Below, piece after piece: positions 1 through 5,150 of a stretch of DNA of 6,066 bases. The notes under the pieces were generated by a model. That model was not told where the DNA came from, ran no database searches, and worked only from the letters and a program-made list of their open reading frames with translations. The position numbers were made by a program, and so were the translations under genes. The first letter of the stretch is position 1. The number at the start of each line of letters is the position of its first letter. Where the stretch lies: positions 1 through 6,066 of the forward strand of contig CAMOOZ010000126.1 of the NCBI GenBank assembly GCA_946621895.1, in the 5' to 3' direction. The DNA comes from an uncultured Lachnospiraceae bacterium. Lineage in GTDB: Bacteria; Bacillota_A; Clostridia; Lachnospirales; Lachnospiraceae.

Positions 1-1
1 A

Positions 2-1207
2 TATGGTCCCTGGATCCCCGGCGTCCCGGTGCTGGTGGAGGGCGCGCTGAATGCGATGAACTGCGCAGACTGGCTTAAGGGCCTTATCCTGGACGGAATC
101 GTGGCCGGCGTGGGCGCCGTGCTCGGGTTTGTGCCGCAGATCTTTGTTCTCTTCCTGTTTCTGGCGTTTCTGGAGGCCTGCGGTTATATGGCCAGAGTCG
201 CCTTTATCATGGACCGGATTTTCAGACGCTTCGGTCTTTCCGGAAAATCCTTTATCCCGATCCTCATCGGAACGGGCTGCGGGATCCCCGGGATCATGGC
301 CTCCCGCACGATCGAAAATGAGAAGGATCGCCGGATGACGATCATGACGACAACCTTCATCCCCTGCGGGGCGAAGCTGCCCTTTATCGCCATGGTGGCC
401 GGCGCGATCTTCGGCGGCGCGTCCTGGGTGGCGCCTTCGGCATATTTCCTGGGCATGTTCGCGATCATCTGCTCCGGTGTGATCTTAAAGAAAACAAGGC
501 TTTTTGCCGGTGATCCGGCGCCCTTCGTGATGGAGCTGCCGGCCTATCATATGCCTACCATCGGGGCGGTCCTGCGCGGCATGTGGGAAAGAGGATGGTC
601 CTTTATCAAAAAGGCGGGAACCATTATCCTGCTTTCCACCATCGTGATCTGGTTTATGACCTTCTTCGGCTTTGTGGACGGCGCCTTTACGATGCTTGCC
701 GAGGATCAGCTGGATTCCAGCATCCTGGCAATGGTGGGCAGTGCCTTTTCCTTTATCTTCATTCCGCTGGGCTTTGGCAACTGGCAGGCCACGGTGGCTT
801 CCATCACGGGGCTTGTGGCGAAGGAAAATATTGTGGGCACGATGGGTATCCTTTACGGCGCGGCCGGAGAGGGAACCGTCTGGCAGAATATGGCCGCCGC
901 CTTCACGCTGGCCTCCGGCTATGCCTTCCTGACCTTTAACCTGCTCTGCGCTCCCTGCTTTGCGGCAATGGGCGCGATCAAAAGAGAGATGAACAACACG
1001 CGGTGGTTTTTCCTTGCTGTGGCCTATCAGTGCGGCTTTGCCTGGCTGACCGCTTTGGTGGTCAATCAGATCGGGATGCTGATTCTGGGCGAGGGAAGCT
1101 TTAATCTTTTCACGATCCCTGCTTTGCTTGTGATCGCGGCCTTCCTCTGGCTGCTGTTTCGGCCGGCGGGAAAGGCAGCGGTGAAGAAAGGAGAGCTTTA
1201 TGGCTGA
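2..1207 (+). CDS. feoB: Ferrous iron transporter FeoB, C-terminal membrane part (5' truncated by window)
   Basis: FeoB moves Fe2+ across the cytoplasmic membrane, using an N-terminal G-protein domain coupled to a polytopic membrane domain. Only the last 401 residues are here. The frame is open from base 2, so the apparent GTG start at 29 is internal. The two Gate-type blocks of the family are visible. The first contains CGYMARVAFIMDR and then GTGCGIPGIMASRT (Cys codon at 278) and FIPCGAKLPF (Cys codon at 365). The second contains NWQATVASITGLVAKE and LLCAPCFAAMGAI (Cys codons at 947 and 956). The PFVMELPAYHMP segment between them is also FeoB-typical. Several long hydrophobic helices are evident, and the GTPase and GDI regions lie upstream of the window. 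The 3' end overlaps the next gene by 8 bp, so the two are probably translationally coupled. The family call is near certain; iron specificity rests on family knowledge. Confidence 0.97.
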   Translation, partial: YGPWIPGVPVLVEGALNAMNCADWLKGLILDGIVAGVGAVLGFVPQIFVLFLFLAFLEACGYMARVAFIMDRIFRRFGLSGKSFIPILIGTGCGIPGIMASRTIENEKDRRMTIMTTTFIPCGAKLPFIAMVAGAIFGGASWVAPSAYFLGMFAIICSGVILKKTRLFAGDPAPFVMELPAYHMPTIGAVLRGMWERGWSFIKKAGTIILLSTIVIWFMTFFGFVDGAFTMLAEDQLDSSILAMVGSAFSFIFIPLGFGNWQATVASITGLVAKENIVGTMGILYGAAGEGTVWQNMAAAFTLASGYAFLTFNLLCAPCFAAMGAIKREMNNTRWFFLAVAYQCGFAWLTALVVNQIGMLILGEGSFNLFTIPALLVIAAFLWLLFRPAGKAAVKKGELYG

Positions 1208-1373
1208 GTTTTTTTCCGCCAATGCGGGCACCATCATCATTGCGGCAGCGCTGATCCTTCTGGTGGGTTTTATCGTCAGGGGAATGATCAGGGATAAACG
1301 CGCCGGGAGAACCTGCGCGAGCTGTCCGGCGGGAGGTCACGGCCCCTGCTGCTGCGCGGCAAAAAAGAATTGA
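1200..1373 (+). CDS. FeoB-associated Cys-rich membrane protein
   Basis: This 57-residue protein has one N-terminal membrane helix (about residues 11-26, [16 protein letters not shown]), a short basic stretch ([11 protein letters not shown]) and a cysteine-rich tail (C39-x2-C42, then C50, C51, C52). Length, topology, tail and position directly behind feoB match the small FeoB-associated Cys-rich family of Bacillota. Its role is not firmly established; assistance to FeoB assembly or iron handling at the membrane is inference from linkage and cysteines. The start is the ATG at 1200, inside the end of feoB, with AAAGGAG at 1187-1193 and a 6-nt spacer. The stop TGA is at 1371-1373, and the next gene's ribosome binding site begins 3 bases later. 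Confidence 0.9.
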   Translation: MAEFFSANAGTIIIAAALILLVGFIVRGMIRDKRAGRTCASCPAGGHGPCCCAAKKN

Positions 1374-1375
1374 AC

Positions 1376-1380
1376 AGGAG
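1376..1380 (+). promoter_or_regulatory. Ribosome binding site that sets the acetyltransferase start
   Basis: AGGAG lies 7 nt before the ATG at 1388. An in-frame TTG at 1370 would give six more residues, but it lies upstream of this site and overlaps the preceding stop codon, so the ATG is preferred. Confidence 0.8.
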
Positions 1381-1387
1381 CGGACAG

Positions 1388-1951
1388 ATGACTTTACAGG
1401 ATTTCTTAGACAAAATGAATTCCGGAGCGGAGATCGAGGCCGGGTCGGAAACGCATCTTTTTATGCATGGCCTCTCCCAGGAAGCCTTGCGGATCACAAT
1501 GGAAATGAATAATGCCTACCATACGCCGGAGGAGCTTGTGGCTTTAATGCGCAGGCTGACTGGACAGGAGGATTTTCCCGAATTTGGCCTCTTCCCGCCC
1601 TTTTATACGGATTGCGGAAAGAATATCCATTTCGGAGAAAATGTGTTTGTGAATTCCGGCTTCCGCTTTCAGGACCAGGGGGGGATCTATATCGGTGATA
1701 ATGCGCTGATCGGTCACAATGCGGTGCTGGCCACACTGAATCATGATCCGGATCCGGCGAAAAGGGGAAACCTTATTCCGGCGCCGATCCATATCGGAAG
1801 GGATGTCTGGCTGGGCGCAAATGTGACCGTGCTTCCGGGCGTGACGATAGGGGATGGCGCGATCATTGCCGCAGGAGCCGTGGTAAACAGGGATGTGGAG
1901 GCCTGTACGGTTGTGGGGGGCATTCCGGCGAAAAAGCTGAAAGACCTGTAA
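1388..1951 (+). CDS. Sugar O-acetyltransferase, left-handed beta-helix (hexapeptide) family, LacA/Maa/NodL type
   Basis: This 187-residue protein is predicted to transfer acetyl from acetyl-CoA to a sugar hydroxyl in the cytoplasm. The N-terminal part (about 1-60) is the helical cap of maltose/galactoside acetyltransferases. The [21 protein letters not shown] segment (about 69-89) begins the hexapeptide coils, which run through [15 protein letters not shown] and [33 protein letters not shown]. The family ends typically with [14 protein letters not shown]119 in the TLNHDPDP loop is the likely catalytic base; this loop reads HPxxP-like in classical members. Length is normal for the family (about 185-200). 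The acceptor sugar cannot be told from sequence. It sits 14 bp behind the FeoB-associated gene and is probably cotranscribed with feoB, with no obvious biochemical link to iron. Confidence 0.92.
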   Translation: MTLQDFLDKMNSGAEIEAGSETHLFMHGLSQEALRITMEMNNAYHTPEELVALMRRLTGQEDFPEFGLFPPFYTDCGKNIHFGENVFVNSGFRFQDQGGIYIGDNALIGHNAVLATLNHDPDPAKRGNLIPAPIHIGRDVWLGANVTVLPGVTIGDGAIIAAGAVVNRDVEACTVVGGIPAKKLKDL

Positions 1952-1992
1952 AGGATTTAAAAAAGCAGGAAATACAGGGGAACACATTTGCC

Positions 1993-2028
1993 GATCGGGT
2001 GGGCAGTCACAGCACTGCCTGCCCGATC
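1993..2028 (+). promoter_or_regulatory. Strong RNA hairpin behind the acetyltransferase gene, without U-tract
   Basis: GATCGGGTGGGCAGT (1993-2007) can pair with ACTGCCTGCCCGATC (2014-2028) across a 6-nt loop: 15 pairs, of which two are adjacent G-U wobbles. Those two positions would be A-C mismatches in a minus-strand transcript, so the element suits a plus-strand RNA. It is followed by CTGTGCGTTG with no T-run, so it is not a classical intrinsic terminator. It may end or protect the 3' end of the feoB operon mRNA. Confidence 0.5.
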
Positions 2029-2060
2029 TGTGCGTTGCGAGCATCCCGCGGCACAGTGAT

Positions 2061-2089
2061 TTGACGGAACTCCTGCCCTGTTTTATAAT
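2061..2089 (+). promoter_or_regulatory. Sigma-A type promoter for putP
   Basis: TTGACG (2061-2066) and TATAAT (2084-2089) are separated by exactly 17 bp, a near-consensus vegetative promoter with one mismatch in the -35 box. Initiation would fall near 2096-2097, giving a leader of about 86 nt to the ATG at 2183. The promoter makes putP independent of the feoB unit. Confidence 0.85.
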
Positions 2090-2137
2090 GCTTTTTGCGT
2101 TATTCACCGGTTTTGGAGCCGCATCGGCGATCGGTCT

Positions 2138-2160
2138 GTCCGCCGGACGGTTCCTCCGTC
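2138..2160 (+). promoter_or_regulatory. Leader region with two overlapping small hairpins
   Basis: In the putP leader, GTCC (2138-2141) can pair with GGAC (2145-2148), and GACGG (2146-2150) can pair with CCGTC (2156-2160). The two share bases 2146-2148 and cannot form together. The stems are short (4 and 5 bp), so a regulatory switch is only a possibility. No known riboswitch class is recognised. Confidence 0.25.
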
Positions 2161-2182
2161 TTGCTTTGAAAAGGAGTAAAAA

Positions 2183-3703
2183 ATGATCACTAACACAGCA
2201 TGGTTTTTGGGCGCCTTTGTGGCCTATATGGGGGTCATGGTGGCGATCGGGATCTTCTTTGCGGGGAAGAATTCCAACGCGGAGGATTACTTCCTCGGCG
2301 GCAGAAGGCTGGGGGCTTTTGTGGCGGCGTTTTCCGCACAGGCCTCGGATATGAGCGGCTGGTCCCTGATGGGACTCCCCGGAAGCGTTTACGCGCTGGG
2401 AACGGGGCAGAGCTGGATCGCCATCGGCCTGCTGATCGGCACCATTGCAAACTGGTTTCTGGTTTCGGGAAAGCTCAGGCGATATACGATCAAGGCAAAC
2501 AATTCCCTGACGCTTCCGATGTTCTTTGAAAACCGTTTCCATGACAAAAAAAGGATCCTGCTGATGGTATCCTCCATTACGATCGTCGTGTTCTTTACGG
2601 TTTACACGGCCTCGGCCTTTGCCGCGGGAGGAAAGCTCTTCAACTCCGTTTTCGGTGTGGATTATACCGTCGCCCTGACCATCGGCGCGGTGGTCATTCT
2701 GGCCTACACCTTCATGGGCGGCTTTATGGCCGTCTGCACCACGGACCTGGTCCAGGGAATGCTGATGCTGGTGGGCATTCTCCTTGTTCCCATCATTGCC
2801 GCGATGGCGGTGGGCGTGGAGTCCATTCCCGGCATTATCGATCAGACAGGCGCTGTGGGGGGCTCCGCCTCCTACCTTTCCCTCACGATGAATGGGGACA
2901 GGCCCTATACCGCGGTGGAGATCATTTCACAGCTGGCCTGGGGGCTTGGCTATTTCGGGATGCCCCATGTGCTGGTGCGGTTTATGGCCGTGAAGGATGA
3001 AAAGGAATTGAACAAGTCCAAATGGATCGCCAGTGTGTGGGTGCTGTTGGACCTGCTCTTTGCCTGCCTGATCGGGATCATCGGCAGGGCCTATCTTTTC
3101 CCCACGGTGCTGGAGGGAGGAGAGTCCGAGAAGGTCTTTATCGAGATGATCATTAAGATCTTTACGAAGGACATTTCCCTTCCGCTGATCGGCGGGATCT
3201 TCCTCTGCGGGATCCTCGCGGCGATCATGAGCACGGCGGATTCCCAGCTCCTTGTCTCCGCTTCAAGCATCGCGGAGGATATGTATAAGGGTGTGATGAA
3301 GAAGGAAGCGGATGACAAGCAGGTTTTGAAGGTCAGCCGGATCACGGTGGTGGCGATCGCGGTGCTGGCCTATCTGATCGCGTTAGACCCGAATTCCTCG
3401 ATCATGACGCTGGTGTCCGACGCCTGGGCGGGACTTGGGGCAGCCTTCGGACCGCTTGTCCTGATGAGCCTTTTCTGGAAACGCACGACGATGCAGGGCG
3501 GCGTGGCCGGGATCATCACAGGCGGCGTTATCGTGATCCTCTGGGATTATATTCCCCTGATCAGCGGCCAGACGATCGGTGCCGTGACGGGGCTTTATTC
3601 ACTGGTTCCCGGCTTCTTCATCGGGCTTGCGGTGATCATCGGGGTGAGCCTGATGAGCCCGCCCCCTTCTGAGGAGATCATCAAAGAGTTCGAATCGGTA
3701 TAG
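2183..3703 (+). CDS. putP: Sodium/proline symporter, SSS family
   Basis: This 506-residue polytopic membrane protein of the sodium:solute symporter family aligns along its whole length with PutP, which imports L-proline with Na+. Visible PutP signatures are YFLGGRRLG (R41), SAQASDMSGWSLMGLPG (about 51-67), NNSLTLPMFF and the WGLGYFGMPH helix. D56 and S58 correspond to the sodium and function residues D55 and S57 of E. coli PutP. In the helix, W253, Y257 and P261 match W244, Y248 and P252 of the proline site. IMSTADSQLL carries S350 and T351, matching the sodium-site S340/T341. About 13 membrane helices are expected and the length is typical (around 500). The start ATG has AAGGAG at 2171-2176, 6 nt upstream. 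No proline dehydrogenase gene is adjacent, so uptake may serve osmoprotection, biosynthesis or Stickland-type use. Another substrate of the family cannot be excluded but is less likely. Confidence 0.93.
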   Translation: MITNTAWFLGAFVAYMGVMVAIGIFFAGKNSNAEDYFLGGRRLGAFVAAFSAQASDMSGWSLMGLPGSVYALGTGQSWIAIGLLIGTIANWFLVSGKLRRYTIKANNSLTLPMFFENRFHDKKRILLMVSSITIVVFFTVYTASAFAAGGKLFNSVFGVDYTVALTIGAVVILAYTFMGGFMAVCTTDLVQGMLMLVGILLVPIIAAMAVGVESIPGIIDQTGAVGGSASYLSLTMNGDRPYTAVEIISQLAWGLGYFGMPHVLVRFMAVKDEKELNKSKWIASVWVLLDLLFACLIGIIGRAYLFPTVLEGGESEKVFIEMIIKIFTKDISLPLIGGIFLCGILAAIMSTADSQLLVSASSIAEDMYKGVMKKEADDKQVLKVSRITVVAIAVLAYLIALDPNSSIMTLVSDAWAGLGAAFGPLVLMSLFWKRTTMQGGVAGIITGGVIVILWDYIPLISGQTIGAVTGLYSLVPGFFIGLAVIIGVSLMSPPPSEEIIKEFESV

Positions 3704-3725
3704 AAGGCATATAGAATGGCATAAA

Positions 3726-3755
3726 GAAGGGCCGGCGTTTTCGCGCCGGCCCTTC
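3726..3755. terminator. Intrinsic, probably bidirectional terminator between putP and fba
   Basis: GAAGGGCCGGCG (3726-3737) and CGCCGGCCCTTC (3744-3755) form a perfect 12-bp stem with a 6-nt loop, TTTTCG. It lies between the convergent stops at 3703 and 3775. On the minus strand the stem is followed by TTTAT, a modest U-tract suited to ending fba transcripts. On the plus strand GTCTGTATTG follows, which is poor in T, so putP termination may be less efficient. Confidence 0.85.
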
Positions 3756-3774
3756 GTCTGTATTGAGAATCGTT

Positions 3775-4638
3775 TCACGCCTTTCCCACAGACCCGAAAA
3801 GCTCCATTTTCTTTTTCACCAGCTCCACGATCGCCGCTTTACCGGGAGCTAAGAGCTTTCTGGGATCGAAGCCCTTGCCCTCCAGATCCTTGCCGGCCTC
3901 GATGTATTTTCTCGTGGCGTCCGCAAACACCAGCTGGCAGTCTGTGTTCACATTGATCTTGGACACGCCCAGGCTGATCGCCTTCTTGATCTGGTCATCC
4001 GGGATGCCCGTGCCGCCATGCAGCACCAGCGGGATGCCGTTCGTGGCCTTCTGCACCTCTTCCAGCACATTGAACTGAAGGCCTGCCCAGTTTTCGGGAT
4101 ATTTGCCGTGGATATTGCCGATGCCGGCTGCCAGGATATCCACGCCGAGGGAAGCGATCTCTGCGCACTCCTTCGGATCAGCGCATTCGCCCATGCCGAT
4201 CACGCCGTCCTCTTCGCCGCCGATGGCGCCCACCTCAGCCTCGATGGACAGCCCGTTCACATGCGCGGCATTGACCAGAATGCTGGTCTTGGCCTTGTTT
4301 TCCTCGATATCGTATTTGGAACCGTCAAACATGATGGAAGAGAAGCCGGCGCGGATGCACTTGAGGCAGCCGTCATAGGTGCCGTGATCCAGATGCAGCG
4401 CCACGGGAACAGTGATCTTCATGGACTCCATCAGCGCCTTCACCATCGCGGCGACCACATTAAAGCCGCCCATATACTTTCCCGCGCCCTCAGAGGACGA
4501 AAGGATGACCGGAGATTTCGTCTCCTCGGCCGCCTGCAGGATGGCCTGGGTCCATTCCAGATTGTTCACATTGAAATGCCCGATGGCGTAATGCCCCTCT
4601 CTTGCCTTTTGACACATTTCCTTTAAGTTTACGTACAT
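3775..4638 (-). CDS. fba: Class II fructose-1,6-bisphosphate aldolase
   Basis: This 287-residue cytosolic zinc enzyme cleaves fructose-1,6-bisphosphate to dihydroxyacetone phosphate and glyceraldehyde-3-phosphate, or condenses them in gluconeogenesis. Class II features are visible. LHLDHG carries catalytic D84 and zinc ligand H85. EAEVGAIGG (about 133-141) is the active-site loop with acidic residues. GNIHGKY supplies H177 and VLHGGTGIP supplies H207, completing the zinc site, and SKINVNTD (226-233) is the substrate phosphate segment. Length is normal for short-type class II aldolases. The closely related tagatose-bisphosphate aldolases share these motifs, but no tagatose or galactitol genes are nearby and the glycolytic assignment is favoured. 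The start ATG has AAAGGAGGG at 4652-4644, a near-perfect site. It lies 146 bp behind the HPr-like gene and probably has its own promoter. Confidence 0.94.
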   Translation of the reverse strand: MYVNLKEMCQKAREGHYAIGHFNVNNLEWTQAILQAAEETKSPVILSSSEGAGKYMGGFNVVAAMVKALMESMKITVPVALHLDHGTYDGCLKCIRAGFSSIMFDGSKYDIEENKAKTSILVNAAHVNGLSIEAEVGAIGGEEDGVIGMGECADPKECAEIASLGVDILAAGIGNIHGKYPENWAGLQFNVLEEVQKATNGIPLVLHGGTGIPDDQIKKAISLGVSKINVNTDCQLVFADATRKYIEAGKDLEGKGFDPRKLLAPGKAAIVELVKKKMELFGSVGKA

Positions 4639-4659
4639 GACAACCCTCCTTTGATTGTT

Positions 4660-4665
4660 ATTATA
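4660..4665 (-). promoter_or_regulatory. Candidate -10 element of an fba promoter
   Basis: On the minus strand TATAAT occurs 21 bp before the fba ATG. Initiation near 4653 would leave a 15-nt leader just containing the ribosome binding site. No good -35 hexamer is found at 16-18 bp (the 17-bp position reads ATCCAT), so the promoter may be weak or activator-dependent. The adjacent inverted repeat occupies the -35 region. Confidence 0.45.
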
Positions 4666-4706
4666 CTCAACCGTCCAAATAAATGGATTTTATTTGGACG
4701 GTTGAG
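4666..4706. repeat. Perfect 18-bp inverted repeat upstream of fba
   Basis: CTCAACCGTCCAAATAAA (4666-4683) and TTTATTTGGACGGTTGAG (4689-4706) are exact reverse complements around the 5-nt centre TGGAT. The repeat touches the TATAAT at 4660-4665 and covers its -35 region, so it could be an operator. As RNA it would be a very stable hairpin, but neither strand has a T-run after it, which argues against an intrinsic terminator. It could also be part of a dispersed palindromic element together with the stem at 4713-4754. Confidence 0.8.
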
Positions 4707-4712
4707 CCCCGC

Positions 4713-4754
4713 CGGGCGCACGCTGCGAAGCAGCAAAATACCGATGTGCGCCCG
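4713..4754. repeat. Nested stem-loop: 9-bp GC stem enclosing a 5-bp hairpin
   Basis: CGGGCGCAC (4713-4721) pairs perfectly with GTGCGCCCG (4746-4754). Immediately inside the stem, GCTGC (4722-4726) pairs with GCAGC (4730-4734) around GAA; an unpaired 11-nt stretch (4735-4745) completes the loop. Six bases separate it from the 18-bp inverted repeat, and the two stems could stack. No U-tract follows on either strand. It lies between the HPr-like gene and fba; function unknown. Confidence 0.65.
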
Positions 4755-4784
4755 TGCGATAAGTTATACCAAAGCCCGCGGCCT

Positions 4785-5060
4785 TTAAGCCGTAAGCTCT
4801 GTTCCGCCGCATAAAAACCGTTCGATCCCCGCCACTGCGGCTTCTTCATCATCGCCCTCTGCCGTGACGGTTAATGTTTCCCCGGAGATCAGGGAAAGAC
4901 TCATGACTCCCATGATGCTTTTTGCGTTCACGATCATTTTTCTTTTGTCATTGCCTACATGGATCGTGCTCTCATAAGCGTTTGCGATCTGGACCAGCAT
5001 CGCTGCAGGACGGGCTTCCAGTCCCTTTTTCAAGCCAACCTGCACATTTCTAATCTGCAT
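4785..5060 (-). CDS. HPr-like protein without the active-site histidine (Crh-like)
   Basis: This 91-residue HPr-fold protein has the family pattern KKGLEARPAAMLVQ, where the sugar-phosphotransferase histidine normally stands at position 15 in GxHARPA. Here position 15 is Glu, so it cannot accept phosphate from Enzyme I at that site. The regulatory segment AKSIMGVMSLSL is intact, with S48 equivalent to Ser46 of HPr, the target of HPr kinase/phosphorylase. That combination describes Crh, the catabolite co-repressor partner of CcpA in Bacillus, which has Gln at the position and also lies behind whiA. A carbon-catabolite role is therefore likely but inferred. The ATG at 5060 is chosen because GGAG lies 9 nt upstream; a TTG at 5075 would give an atypical five-residue extension and overlap that site. 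It follows whiA by 90 bp. No clear promoter of its own is seen. Confidence 0.9.
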   Translation of the reverse strand: MQIRNVQVGLKKGLEARPAAMLVQIANAYESTIHVGNDKRKMIVNAKSIMGVMSLSLISGETLTVTAEGDDEEAAVAGIERFLCGGTELTA

Positions 5061-5069
5061 AGCGTGTTT

Positions 5070-5073
5070 CTCC
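5070..5073 (-). promoter_or_regulatory. Ribosome binding site that sets the HPr-like start
   Basis: GGAG on the minus strand lies 9 nt before the ATG at 5060-5058. It supports that ATG over the in-frame TTG at 5075-5073, whose reading frame would run through the site. Confidence 0.65.
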
Positions 5074-5078
5074 AATTC

Positions 5079-5117
5079 CTGTAAAAAAAGACAAGTACCA
5101 GGGGAACTGTAAAAAAA
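5079..5117. repeat. Two 11-bp direct repeats in the whiA / HPr-like gap
   Basis: CTGTAAAAAAA occurs at 5079-5089 and again at 5107-5117, 28 bp apart. On the minus strand this reads TTTTTTTACAG twice before the HPr-like gene. No GC-rich stem precedes either T-run, so they are not convincing terminators, and no -10 box stands at a suitable distance from the TTTACA they contain. Confidence 0.55.
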
Positions 5118-5150
5118 CGGTAATCCCTCACCCCTTGAAAACCCGTGCGC

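Noticed and set aside
29..31. GTG as the start of a 392-residue protein
   Set aside because: The frame is open upstream to base 2 with FeoB-like residues, and a FeoB membrane domain does not begin here. The gene simply enters from outside the window.
485..1240. 251-codon minus-strand frame inside feoB
   Set aside because: It is fully antisense to the FeoB membrane domain, has low-complexity basic composition and shows no family pattern.
1544..2542. 332-codon open frame on the minus strand spanning the acetyltransferase, the gap and the start of putP
   Set aside because: It runs antisense to two confidently identified genes, crosses the putP promoter and has no recognisable domain. Its composition (rich in Arg, His, Pro, Ser) is typical of an antisense frame in GC-rich coding DNA.
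4018..4626. 202-codon plus-strand frame inside fba
   Set aside because: It is antisense to a well-conserved aldolase with complete catalytic and zinc residues; no domain is recognised.
4666..4706. Inverted repeat as an intrinsic terminator of the HPr-like gene
   Set aside because: The minus strand continues with TATAATAAC and the plus strand with CCCC, so there is no U-tract on either side.
4667..4852. 61-codon minus-strand frame between the HPr-like gene and fba
   Set aside because: It overlaps the end of the HPr-like gene in another frame, and its second half is made by the stem-loop and inverted repeat. It has no ribosome binding site I can support.
5079..5117. Catabolite-responsive (cre) operator before the HPr-like gene
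   Set aside because: The A-rich words lack the central CG and the symmetric TGNAA...TTNCA arrangement of cre sites.
5076..5120. T-runs as intrinsic terminators behind whiA
   Set aside because: No stable GC-rich stem precedes either T-run; the best AGGGG/CCCCT pairing would span a loop of more than 25 nt.
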